Shown here: positions 27,359 to 36,927 of the stretch, piece by piece | How positions within the stretch are numbered: the first letter of the stretch is position 1 | Layout: every line of letters begins with the position of its first letter | Assembly: GCA_002840735.1 (NCBI GenBank) | Contig: PHBY01000004.1 | Span: 124,001-188,000 of the forward strand | DNA length: 64,000 nt | From: Chloroflexi bacterium HGW-Chloroflexi-2 | GTDB taxonomy: Bacteria; Chloroflexota; Anaerolineae; Anaerolineales; Anaerolineaceae | Direction: 5' to 3' | Position numbers and translations under genes: made by a program | The notes under the pieces: generated by a model | Seen by the model: the letters and a program-made list of their open reading frames with translations, nothing else | The model's database searches: none | What the model was told of the DNA's origin: nothing

Positions 27359-28012
27359 ATGAAAATTTTCCATTGGGAAAAGGTTATCTATATAACTGCT
27401 TCAATGATTATTGGAAGTGCCAGTATATTATTCAATAATGTTTTTGCTGCATTTCTTGCTGTTTTTTGTTCGTTTATTGCTTTCAAATCTGGTAAAAATC
27501 TGAAAAAGCTAAACGCAGAAGAAAATCTATCAAGAATAAATAATGTTTCAAATAGTCGAATTGTTTTAGCAATTTCATTTTTTATTTATTCCATCGTATT
27601 GTCTATAATTACAGTCTTTTTATCCACCTCAGATTCATTTTTTACTCTTTCATTAATTAGTTGGCTTCTATCAATCATCTTACTAGTACTTTCAGGATTA
27701 TCTTACGACCAAATAAGACTATTTGAATATGTTAATAGATTGAAAGCGATAAAAATACAGGATCATAAAGAAGCTGTAATTGAAATATCAACAATTTTCA
27801 TTATTACCTCAATCGCCTTTTATCTCAGAGTTGCATATTTAGATATCGTTCCGGTAGCGGTACATGGAGATGAAGGTGAGATGGGGATGCAAGCACTGAG
27901 AGTGTTAGGAATTGGCGAACCGCTCGCCCCTTTTCGTGTTGGGTGGGGGTCCTCTTCCAAGTTTATTTTATTATATGCAAGCAGTTACTATAAAATTATT
28001 TGGTCGAAATGA
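27359..28012 (+). pseudogene. N-terminal part of a frameshifted GT39/PMT-like membrane glycosyltransferase
   Basis: The ORF has four hydrophobic segments and then the acidic luminal motif VHGDEGEMGMQALRVLG (residues about 170-186), typical of ArnT/PMT-like GT-C enzymes. From about 27945 the frame goes out of register: the reading after GWG turns into SSSKFILLYASSYYKIIWSK and stops at 28012. The continuation (PLPSLFYYMQA) is found in the next frame. A one-base change in the G-run at 27945-27949 restores one protein of about 677 residues. Such enzymes transfer sugars from polyprenyl-phosphate donors outside the membrane. Confidence 0.7.
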
Positions 28013-29390
28013 AATTGGTTTGAGAATGTTATCACCTTTATTTGGAACTGCGTGTGTTCCATTAATTTATTATATTGGCAAAATGAATTGGGGAAAGGTT
28101 GCTGGTTTTACAGGTGCCTGGTTAATGGCTGTCAGTCATTTTCACATTCAGTATAGTCGTTTAGGTCTCAACAACATTGAATCTGCATTTTTTGTGATCC
28201 TTTTTATTTTTCTGATCTGCTTTTCTTTAACTGCACAAAAAAATAAGAGAAATAATGATGCAGCGAATTATAAAAATTCTAGTATACAAAACTTTTGTCA
28301 GAATAATCAAAACATGTCGATTTATATCTTAATTGGGATGACTGTGAGTATTGCGCAGTATATGTATCACGGTTCAAGGTTGATACCAATAATAGCAATT
28401 CCAATTTTTATTATTCTTTATATTCGAAAAAAAATCAATCTTACAAAATTATTGATTATTGGATTATCTGCATTAATTGTCATTGCACCATTAGCACTGC
28501 ATTATTTACAAAATCCAAGAGATCTTTATGGAAGAATGGATACTGTTTCCATATTTAATCCTGATAATATACGAAATAAGTATGGTGAAAATACCAATAT
28601 GACCAGTGGTTTCACAAAGATTATTCTTACACAGGTACAAAAAAATTTACAATTTTTCTTGAAAGAAGGGGATATCAGTGATTTTTATTACGCCAGTGTT
28701 CCCGGTTTTGATTTCATCACTGCTTTGTTGTTTTGGTTGGGATTAGGAGTCATACTTTCAGGATTGATGAAAATCCCAGAAATTATTATTTTTACCTGGT
28801 TCGTTTTTGGAATCATTTTCGGTGGCATCATCACAAATAATCCCCCATATGGTGCAAGACTGTTGATAACAACATCTGTTGTATACATTATTGCAGGTGT
28901 TTATTTACAAAGGATCTGGAATGATTTGAAATACGTTTACAAAAAAATTCCGAATAATAACATTTCATTGATGTCTGTTTCTGCACCATTAATACTTATA
29001 TTAGCTATTGCAACCTTTGTAATCAACTATAATGTCTACTTTCAGCTTTATCCTTCTGCAAATATTAATATTTTATCCATCAAGGTAACACAGGAAATTA
29101 TTAAAGAAGGACCTTCCAATCATATTTACCTGTTTGGTGAAGGTAATCTTTATGTCAGGCATGGAACTATTCGATTCTTAGCTGGAGTTGACAAGGCAAC
29201 TGATCTAAAACAATTAGGGGATCTTCCACAACTTCAGAACGATGGAAAAGGTATCATCGTCATTGCAACACCTGCAAAATTTGAGGAATTCAAACAAATT
29301 CAATACCTTTTCCCTGAGGGAAAAATGTTTAATGTATTTGCAGGTAGTAAATTAGTTTTTATGAAATTCGAAATTTCTCCAGAAACTTGA
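27912..29390 (+). pseudogene. C-terminal part of the frameshifted GT39/PMT-like glycosyltransferase
   Basis: The frame +1 to the upstream fragment carries the rest of the GT-C protein: PLPSLFYYMQAVTIKLFGRNEIGLRMLSPLFG, cited as residues about 13-44, then eight to ten hydrophobic helices and a soluble C-terminal domain. The first ~12 residues of the open frame (before 27945) are out of register and probably not used. There is no RBS in front of a start codon here, so the part is not an independent gene. It may be read only by frameshifting, by a G-tract phase switch, or not at all. Confidence 0.68.
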
Positions 29391-29542
29391 GCATGTTTGC
29401 ATATAATTGTTATCTAATTTGGAAGGTAGATTGATCGTAAAAATATTTTTAGAAATAAACCTGATTCTTTGACTTCAATTATTCTCATCTCTTTATATAA
29501 TTACTTCACCGATCAGAAATTTATCAATTTAGACTGGCACTC

Positions 29543-32500
29543 ATGAAAGAAATTCATCAAAAAATTAACTTAAATGAAGTAAGTCAAGAGGATTTAGTAT
29601 CAATTCTCTCCATTTCACATCGATTGGCGAAAAGGATAATCTCTCTCCGTCCATTCCACTCTCTTGAACAATTAGATCAAATTTGGGGTATGGATGATGA
29701 AACCAGACAAAAAATTAAGGAAAATTTTTATATTCAATCTGGTAAATTAGTCGAAAAACAAGCAAAAGAGAAGATGGACAATTCTTTAGAGCAAATTGTG
29801 CTCGAAGGAAAAAACGAAGACAAAGATATTTCAAAAGTAAAGCAAAAACCAACTCACTCAAGATCCTCATGGATTTCTACTGTTTTATTGCTCCTCATAT
29901 TTTTATTAGGTGCATATTTTCGCTTTACTGGAATCAATTGGGACGAAGGCAAACATCAACACCCCGATGAACGTTATCTAACCATGGTGGCTGAGAAAAT
30001 TCATAGTGTAGGAAGTTTAGAAGAATATTTTGATACTGCAAACAGCACGTTAAACCCGGTTGGTCACGGGTCATACACATATGGCATGCTTCCCTTATTT
30101 GTCACCCGATATGTGGCTGAATGGTTGGATATGACCAGCTATGATTCCATTAATTTGGTGGGAAGATTCCTGTCAGGAATATTTGATTTGGCTGCAATTT
30201 GGGCACTGTATTTATTGGGGATGCGATTGTATGGTCGCAGAGTAGCCTTAGTTGCTGCAGCGTTATCTGCTGCCGCTGTGTTACCGATACAACTTTCGCA
30301 CTTTTTTGCTGTAGATTCGTTTTCCACTTTTTTCGTAGTACTCAGTTTCTATTTTCTTTTGTTAGCAGTGCCAATCGATAAACCCGATCAAATCGTTACT
30401 GAAGCGAATTATGTCTATTTCGGGCTTTTTGGATTCCTGGTTGGTATGGCAGGAGCATGTAAGGTTAATACTTTACCTGCACTAGGGATGATAGTATTTG
30501 CAGGGATGTTGTACTTGCTGATGATTTTCAAAAAACCAAAATTTTGGAAATCTTTTTGGAATATTTTTCTTGGTTTGTTTTTAGCTGGATTATTTGCATT
30601 TCTTGCTTTCAGGGTTTTTCAGCCATATGCTTTTAATGGGCCAACGATTTCGGACATCACAATTAATGAAAAATGGCTCAAAGTAATCAAAGAAGTCACC
30701 AATCAGGTTGCTGGAAATTCTGAATGGCCTCCCAATCATCACTGGACTTCTCGTCCTATTCAATATGCCTGGGTAAACATGGTTCTGTGGGGCATGGGAA
30801 TCCCACTAGGATTGATGGCCTGGTTTGGATGGGGATGGGCAGGTTTTCGAATTTGGAAGGGTGACTGGCGAAAACACATACTTCCATTTACCTGGGTATT
30901 TGCATATTTTATTTGGCAAAATATGCAATTCTGGCGTTATATGCGCTATTTTATTCCGATTTACCCCTTCCTGATTTTATTCGCTTCCTGGGCATTAATT
31001 GAAATACTAAAAAAATCAACGTTTGAATTCTCGATAAATAAATGGAAAATTCATAAACCTTTAATTTCGAATATTCATATTCGAAATAACTGGAAGAGTG
31101 TAATCAGTTTACTTTTAGCATTCATTGTTATATTTGGAACATTCGCATATGCGTTCGCATTCACTCGGATATACACTCGCACACATACAAGGGTGGAAGC
31201 TTCTAGGTGGATGTTAGAAAATATTCCAGGACCATTAAATCTTCTTGTTGAAACTGATGGTTTGGTAAATTCAAATCCAATTAATGTTTTTAACAACCGG
31301 ATTGTTGAAAAAGATGCTCCTGTTACGATGGATTTGAAAGTCAAGTCAAGTGGCATATCATCAATGATTACCGCACCGCAAATAAAACTTGTTGGCTCAT
31401 ACGCTCATTTTTGGATATCGACAGATGAAGAAGGTAATGAAAAAATCAGTGAAGTACGCTGGGTGATCTCCGATGATGAAGACCAGGAAAGTTTAATCAT
31501 AAAAACTGGTGAAACGGAATTAAAGTCCGGGAATCCATATTTTCTACATTATAGATTTCGCATTAATACAGAGATTGCTTTTAATGGAATTAAAATTAAA
31601 AGAGCAAATCAGGATGATATTTCCTTTGATTTAAATTTAGCATTTGAGAATCAAGAACCAGGTATCTATGTTGGAAAGTCAGAATTCATCGCAGACCAGG
31701 ATCTGAAAATTAATGAAATCGTACTGCAAAATTTCCAGCAAAAATTTAACAAATCTACTGCAATTTTTAGAGTTAGCATTCTGAATGAGGATGATGAAAA
31801 TTCACCACTATCAGTCTCGGAGAAAAAATTACAATTTACAGAACCAGGAATACGTTTGAGTGAAGAGTTTCCTTTCCCTCCAATTAGCCTGGAGGAGAAT
31901 AAGGTTTATAAAGTAAAGTTAGAGTTGGTGGAAGGAGACGCAATTCAATTGTTGGCTGAGAATTTTACCCTGGAGACATCCTGGGACGATTCTTTGCCAC
32001 TAGGTGTTGATGGTTACAACATTGGCGGTATTTATTCTGCTTTTAATTTGGAGTTGTACGGAGCTGACACACCAGAAAAACGGGATAGAATGATCGAGAT
32101 TTTGGATCAAAGTGAGTATATTATCGTGCCTAGTAATCGTGGGTATGATGCAATGCCACGTCTTGTAACTCGATATCCTTTAACGCTACGTTATTACCAG
32201 CTATTGTTCGATTGTGATTGTAGCGGTGATGAAATGGAAAAGTGGGCTTATGCTTTAGAACCTCCATTTAGCAGCCCTATTGGATTTGATCTCATAGAAA
32301 CATTTGTCAGTCATCCTAATTTCGGACCGATTCAAATAAATGATCAAAATGCAGATGAATCCTTTACTGTCTATGACCACCCTAAAGTATTTATTTTTAA
32401 AAAATCCGAGTCATTTTCGATAGAACGGGTTAAGAAAGCTTTGTTTGAGGTTAATTTAGAGGAAGTGGTTTTTCAGAGGCCAATCGATGTAACCAAAGCT

Positions 32501-35092
32501 CCAAATGGTTTAAAGTTGCCACCTGATCGATTAGAAGTTCAAACAAAGGGGGGCACCTGGTCGGAGATTTTCAATAGAAGCAGCTTAATAAATCAGAACT
32601 CGATTCTTATGGTGGTCATCTGGTATCTTTTGATATTAATTATCGGTTGGATGGTATTGCCGCTAACAAATCATATATTCGCCAGTCTTCCTGACAGAGG
32701 TTATTCATTTATCCGCATGTTAGGTCTTGTAATCCTGACCTGGTTATCTTGGTTATCTGGTAGTTTGAAAATCCTACCATTCACAAATGGAACAATTCTC
32801 TTTTGGCTTATGCTGCTACTTGCAATAAATCTATTTTGGTTTATTCGACGGAAACAAACGATTCTTGATTTCATCCGTTCCAATCTAGGATATATCATCC
32901 TTGTTGAAATCATTTTCCTATTCCTTTTTATTTTTGGCCTCCATATACGATACGCCAATCCAGATTTATGGCATCCTTGGTATGGTGGTGAAAAACCGAT
33001 GGAATTTGCTTTCTTCAATGCAGTTAACAAGGCTGTTTATTTTCCTCCTCAAAACCCCTGGTTTTCAGATCATTATATTAACTACTACTATTATGGATTT
33101 ATTATTGCTGCGATTCCTACTAAACTTCTTGGAATTATTCCTGCGTTTGCTTTTAATCTAATAATCCCAACTTGGTTTGCAATGACCGGTATAGGCATGT
33201 TTGGCGTTGGTTATAATTTTTATTCAGGATTTTCTAAGAAAAAAGAAAAATATGAAATAATTGAAGGTAAAGACAATCTGCAAAATAGAAAAAAATGGCG
33301 ATCTCGAATATCCCCCATTCATAAATCTGCCATATTTGTTGGTTTTTTTGCTCTAATATTTATTTTATTTTTGGGAAACTTTTTCCAGGTGAAATTATTG
33401 TGGCAAAACCTACCAGAAGTTTCCGAAGTTATTCAGGATGCAGAATCAGATAATAAATTAGTATCTGTTTTATCCGGAGCGATTAATGTTTTATCTGGAG
33501 AAGCGAAATTACCTGGGAGTCCGGGACAATGGTATTTCTCCGCTTCAAGACCGATTTTGCCAGATGGTCCCGATACACCGATTGCAGAATTCCCTTATTT
33601 CTCTTTTCTGTATGGAGATTTGCATCCACATCTCTTGACAATGCCTTTTTATGCTTTAGGATTTGGCTGGTGTCTAACTTTATTACTAAGTTCATTACAT
33701 AAACAAAAGTGGTATCAACAAATATTACCATTGGTTCTCGCAGGTTTGATTTTTGGCATGTATCGAGTTTCTCACACCTGGGATTTTCCAATTTTTATAT
33801 GTTTGGGAACATTATCTTTAATTTGGATGATTAGTAAAGATAAAACATTATTATTGGAAGACCAGATTAGAAAGATACTCATTTACACGACAATATTTAT
33901 AGGATTGAGTATTATTTTATATTTACCATTTTCTCAATGGTTCAAAACAGCATATAACTCTATTGAAATTTGGGACGGAGCAAAAACCCCGTTGAGAGAT
34001 TATTTTATCGTGTTTGGAATGTCAATCTTCATTATGTTTGGTTTCCTGCTTGATGAAATTAAATCAGATATGATGAGGAATATTAAAAGCTGGAAAAATT
34101 TACAGCTGGGTCAAATAATGATCCCATTTGTTCTGATCATAATTTCAGTTGTTGGCTCGGTTGCTCTTTGGAAATTTGATTTTCAAGTTTTGGCTTTTGG
34201 ATGGCCATTAATTATCGGGTGGACCTGGATAATTTTTATTAAAAAAGGCGTCGGCGAACTTCGTAAACTCATTTGGATCTTATTTGCAGGTGGATATTTT
34301 ATTACATTTGTGGTTGAAGTTGTGGTGCTAAAAGGTGATGTTGGACGTTCCAACATGGTGTTTAGAATGTACAATCTCGCCTGGTTTATCCTTGGATTAG
34401 CAATGGGTCTTGGATTGGTGGAAATTCGGAAGAGTTTAAAATATTGGCCAAAAATCTATGAATATAGCTGGTTAATCATATTTGCGATTCTATTATTTCT
34501 CGGCTTGACTTATCAGATTACAGCGACTGATAAAAAAATGAATGATCGATGGCCAAATGTGGCCAATCCACCTAAAACATTAGATGGCTCTTTATTTATG
34601 ATAGGAAATCTTGGGGGCGATGGAACAAACACTCCAGCAATTTACAAAGAAAATGAAGTGGATTTAGATTTGAGTTTAGATTATGAAGGCATTAAATTCA
34701 TGCAAGATAATATCGTAGGCTCTCCGGTTATAGTCGAAGGGCATACCTCTGAATACAGATGGGGAGGGAGATATTCTGTTTACACGGGGCTACCTTCTGT
34801 GATTGGTTGGAGCTGGCACACCCGACAACATAATTCATTACTAGACCGACATTTGATTGATCAACGAATTGAACAAGTAAATGAATTTTACGACACTACT
34901 GATATTAATACTGCAAAAGAATTTCTAGATCGATATCGAGTGAATTACATTATTGTGTCTGGACTTGAACACGCTTATTATTCACAAGAAGGACTAGAAA
35001 AATTTGTTACCATGGAAAACCAGGATGATTTGACTATTGTATTTGGCGATTTGACAAAAGAATCTGCAATTATTTATAAAGTAAACAAATAG
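29543..35092 (+). CDS. Giant membrane protein: helix-hairpin-helix + GT39-like + Chlor_Arch_YYY (DUF2298)
   Basis: 1849 residues. Residues about 7-65 form a ComEA-like helix-hairpin-helix unit (INLNEVSQEDLVSI, FHSLEQLDQIWG). A long charged linker follows. Residues about 110-560 are a polytopic GT39/ArnT-like domain with acidic motif NWDEGKHQHPDERY. A soluble region of ~450 residues comes next, then a second polytopic block (about 1010-1700) with the YYYYG motif (HYINYYYYGF) of the DUF2298/Chlor_Arch_YYY family, known from Chloroflexi and archaea with unknown function. The C-terminal region contains EYRWGGRYSVYTGLP. An envelope glycosylation role is inferred. No frameshift seen over 5.5 kb. 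Confidence 0.85.
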   Translation: MKEIHQKINLNEVSQEDLVSILSISHRLAKRIISLRPFHSLEQLDQIWGMDDETRQKIKENFYIQSGKLVEKQAKEKMDNSLEQIVLEGKNEDKDISKVKQKPTHSRSSWISTVLLLLIFLLGAYFRFTGINWDEGKHQHPDERYLTMVAEKIHSVGSLEEYFDTANSTLNPVGHGSYTYGMLPLFVTRYVAEWLDMTSYDSINLVGRFLSGIFDLAAIWALYLLGMRLYGRRVALVAAALSAAAVLPIQLSHFFAVDSFSTFFVVLSFYFLLLAVPIDKPDQIVTEANYVYFGLFGFLVGMAGACKVNTLPALGMIVFAGMLYLLMIFKKPKFWKSFWNIFLGLFLAGLFAFLAFRVFQPYAFNGPTISDITINEKWLKVIKEVTNQVAGNSEWPPNHHWTSRPIQYAWVNMVLWGMGIPLGLMAWFGWGWAGFRIWKGDWRKHILPFTWVFAYFIWQNMQFWRYMRYFIPIYPFLILFASWALIEILKKSTFEFSINKWKIHKPLISNIHIRNNWKSVISLLLAFIVIFGTFAYAFAFTRIYTRTHTRVEASRWMLENIPGPLNLLVETDGLVNSNPINVFNNRIVEKDAPVTMDLKVKSSGISSMITAPQIKLVGSYAHFWISTDEEGNEKISEVRWVISDDEDQESLIIKTGETELKSGNPYFLHYRFRINTEIAFNGIKIKRANQDDISFDLNLAFENQEPGIYVGKSEFIADQDLKINEIVLQNFQQKFNKSTAIFRVSILNEDDENSPLSVSEKKLQFTEPGIRLSEEFPFPPISLEENKVYKVKLELVEGDAIQLLAENFTLETSWDDSLPLGVDGYNIGGIYSAFNLELYGADTPEKRDRMIEILDQSEYIIVPSNRGYDAMPRLVTRYPLTLRYYQLLFDCDCSGDEMEKWAYALEPPFSSPIGFDLIETFVSHPNFGPIQINDQNADESFTVYDHPKVFIFKKSESFSIERVKKALFEVNLEEVVFQRPIDVTKAPNGLKLPPDRLEVQTKGGTWSEIFNRSSLINQNSILMVVIWYLLILIIGWMVLPLTNHIFASLPDRGYSFIRMLGLVILTWLSWLSGSLKILPFTNGTILFWLMLLLAINLFWFIRRKQTILDFIRSNLGYIILVEIIFLFLFIFGLHIRYANPDLWHPWYGGEKPMEFAFFNAVNKAVYFPPQNPWFSDHYINYYYYGFIIAAIPTKLLGIIPAFAFNLIIPTWFAMTGIGMFGVGYNFYSGFSKKKEKYEIIEGKDNLQNRKKWRSRISPIHKSAIFVGFFALIFILFLGNFFQVKLLWQNLPEVSEVIQDAESDNKLVSVLSGAINVLSGEAKLPGSPGQWYFSASRPILPDGPDTPIAEFPYFSFLYGDLHPHLLTMPFYALGFGWCLTLLLSSLHKQKWYQQILPLVLAGLIFGMYRVSHTWDFPIFICLGTLSLIWMISKDKTLLLEDQIRKILIYTTIFIGLSIILYLPFSQWFKTAYNSIEIWDGAKTPLRDYFIVFGMSIFIMFGFLLDEIKSDMMRNIKSWKNLQLGQIMIPFVLIIISVVGSVALWKFDFQVLAFGWPLIIGWTWIIFIKKGVGELRKLIWILFAGGYFITFVVEVVVLKGDVGRSNMVFRMYNLAWFILGLAMGLGLVEIRKSLKYWPKIYEYSWLIIFAILLFLGLTYQITATDKKMNDRWPNVANPPKTLDGSLFMIGNLGGDGTNTPAIYKENEVDLDLSLDYEGIKFMQDNIVGSPVIVEGHTSEYRWGGRYSVYTGLPSVIGWSWHTRQHNSLLDRHLIDQRIEQVNEFYDTTDINTAKEFLDRYRVNYIIVSGLEHAYYSQEGLEKFVTMENQDDLTIVFGDLTKESAIIYKVNK

Positions 35093-35440
35093 AAAGTAAT
35101 TTCTTAAGATAACGTATCAAATAATAAAGGTAGTAATTTCAAAAGGGATTTAATAAAAACTCTCTATTTTTATATTTAGTGAATTGTCAAAATTAAACCA
35201 ATTTGTAATCAGAAAAAAATAATAATTAAATTATCGAATTCTTAAAATTTTCATAATTTCACCTATTTGTACTTGACTCTGAATTTCAAATATGCTAAAG
35301 TATTCATGTAAACGCTTCCAAAAATTTGATTGTTATTGAACGGAAATTTTTACAGATTTTACTAAAGACTTTTTTGATAATCCCACTTTTTGAAATAAAA
35401 ATACCTATGCCTATTTTTCTTAGAGATTGCAGGTAGGTGA
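35093..35440 (+). other. Intergenic region upstream of locus 2
   Basis: 348 nt, A/T-rich. The first 180 nt hold nothing recognisable. The right half contains the promoter and operator at 35274-35320 and the leader of the small upstream ORF. Confidence 0.5.
35274..35320 (+). promoter_or_regulatory. Promoter with LacI-family operator in front of locus 2
   Basis: -35 TTGACT (35274-35279) and a -10-like TAAAGT (35296-35301) are 16 nt apart. TGTAAACGCTTCCA (35307-35320) lies just downstream, at the expected start of transcription. It has the TGNAANNGCTTNCA pattern also seen at 49395-49408. Confidence 0.65.
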
Positions 35441-35485
35441 ATGTCACAAATGCATCATTATTCATGCCCACATAGTGAAACATAA
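35441..35485 (+). CDS. 14-codon upstream ORF in the leader of LacI regulator 2
   Basis: ATG at 35441 follows AGGTAGGTGA, a better RBS than that of the regulator itself. The frame encodes MSQMHHYSCPHSET and stops at 35483-35485, 4 nt before the regulator's ATG at 35490. It could couple translation to the regulator or act as a leader peptide (three His, one Cys). It may also be chance; 14 codons is too short to test for coding bias. Confidence 0.35.
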   Translation: MSQMHHYSCPHSET

Positions 35486-35489
35486 AAAT

Positions 35490-36548
35490 ATGAACAAACG
35501 GAGAGATAGAGTCACAATTGTTGATGTAGCAGCTGAAGCGGGTGTTTCATTTGGGACTGTCTCCAGAGTGATTAATAACGATGTGCATGTGAAACCGCAG
35601 ACTCGAGAACGCGTGCTTGAGACGATGCGAAGGTTGAATTTTGTGGCTAATAGACAGGCGCGTAGCCTGGCAGGGGGTAGAACAAATACAATTGGTCTAT
35701 TGGTTCCAGACCTGGGAACCGGATATATCGGTGAAATTATTCGCGGAATTGATACAGAATTAGGTGATGCCGGGTATGACCTGATGCTTTACACTACGCA
35801 CCGAGCCGCCACGAAGGAAGCAGGTTATGTATCCAACCTGGTCCAGGGGATGGTTGATGGGTTAATTCTGGTATTACCCAGAAATCCCAGTGATTATATC
35901 GGCATCATGACGCAGAGAAAATTTCCTTTTGTTTTGGTTGATCATCAAGGGACGGGTGAGGATTGCCCGGCTATTGGATCCACAAATTGGCAAGGAGCTT
36001 TCAATGCAACGAACTATCTCGTCAAATTAGGTCACAAGCGAATTGGTTTTATCACCGGATGGTTAGATTTAGGCGCAGCTGTGGATCGCTTGGAGGGTTT
36101 TAAAGCAGCTTTACGCACAAATAAAATTCCTCTACTCCCGGATTTAATTTACGAAGGTACTTTTGCTCAACTGGATGGTTACACAGGTGCATTACGTTTT
36201 CTGGATATGAAAAAGCCACCAACTGCAATATTTGCCTCCAATGATGTCATGGCGATGGCTGCCATGGATGCAGTAAGAGAAAAGGGCTTGCGCATACCTG
36301 AAGATATATCGATCATGGGATTTGATGATATTCCACAAGCATCCTTGATGCGACCATCACTCACAACTGTTCGTCAACCGCTCGAACAAATGGGAAGAAT
36401 TGCTGCCCAGGTATTGTTTGATATTCTTAAAAATCCTGATCATAAACACAACCGAATTGAACTACCGACAGAAATTATTCTCAGGGAATCCACTGCGACT
36501 TTGAGGAAGCTACAAGAAGAGGAACCAGATCTAATCAGATTCCATTGA
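35490..36548 (+). CDS. LacI-family transcriptional regulator, start of locus 2
   Basis: About 352 residues from the ATG at 35490; an in-frame TTG at 35427 would add 21 residues that do not resemble LacI N-termini. HTH: TIVDVAAEAGVSFGTVSRVI, with recognition residues F-G-T. The sugar-sensing domain carries IMGFDDIPQASLMRPSLTTV. It likely represses its own promoter through TGTAAACGCTTCCA. A separate GAGCGCTC operator lies between this gene and the binding protein, so the transport genes may also answer to a second regulator. Confidence 0.9.
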   Translation: MNKRRDRVTIVDVAAEAGVSFGTVSRVINNDVHVKPQTRERVLETMRRLNFVANRQARSLAGGRTNTIGLLVPDLGTGYIGEIIRGIDTELGDAGYDLMLYTTHRAATKEAGYVSNLVQGMVDGLILVLPRNPSDYIGIMTQRKFPFVLVDHQGTGEDCPAIGSTNWQGAFNATNYLVKLGHKRIGFITGWLDLGAAVDRLEGFKAALRTNKIPLLPDLIYEGTFAQLDGYTGALRFLDMKKPPTAIFASNDVMAMAAMDAVREKGLRIPEDISIMGFDDIPQASLMRPSLTTVRQPLEQMGRIAAQVLFDILKNPDHKHNRIELPTEIILRESTATLRKLQEEEPDLIRFH

Positions 36549-36663
36549 TTGTCGTCATAAAAGTGTTTTTACCGAATGGAAAAAATAATTTATAAAGAAC
36601 TCAGGTAATAAATGTTAAGTAAAAATTTTTTAGAAAAAACATCGATAAATGGGCAAAATAATT

Positions 36664-36678
36664 GGGAGCGCTCTCAGA
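36664..36678 (+). promoter_or_regulatory. LacI-type operator, GAGCGCTC class
   Basis: GGGAGCGCTCTCAGA is identical at 13 of 15 positions to GTGAGCGCTCTAAGA at 47967-47981 in front of the LacI regulator at 46904-47926. The shared core GAGCGCTC is palindromic. Confidence 0.65.
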
Positions 36679-36846
36679 AATTATTATTCAATTTGCCATT
36701 TTTATTAAAGAGTAATTTAATTCTCGATTTATTTTTTATTATCCATAAACACTTTTTGAATAGTGTTTCTATTGTATCTCTTCAGAGATGTTATGAAAAA
36801 ATTTTTATAGGTAGTTATGAGCTGCTACCGTAATTTGACGGTTATT

Positions 36847-36858
36847 AAAGGAGGTGAT
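36847..36858 (+). promoter_or_regulatory. Extended Shine-Dalgarno-like element upstream of binding protein 2
   Basis: AAAGGAGGTGAT, a 12-nt complement of the usual 16S rRNA 3' end, lies about 73 nt before the binding-protein ATG and has no proper start codon after it. GGAGGTGATTGG is shared word for word with the element before binding protein 3. Confidence 0.55.
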
Positions 36859-36927
36859 TGGATTAATTTTATTTGAAGTTTAGATCTGTCGTAAAAAAAT
36901 TATAAAAATTCTTGAAGGAGAAGTATC

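Larger units (their letters stand above)
36549..36927 (+). other. Long leader of the locus 2 transport operon
   Basis: 379 nt without a credible gene; a 73-codon frame here has no RBS and low-complexity content. The region holds a GAGCGCTC operator (36664-36678), the extended SD element at 36847-36858 and the true RBS GAAGGAGAAG just before 36928. A promoter for the operon is expected near 36560-36660, but no box pair is clear. Confidence 0.5.

Noticed and set aside
36612-36833. 73-codon frame upstream of binding protein 2
   Set aside because: No RBS, low-complexity A/T-rich content, and it overlaps the operator at 36664.
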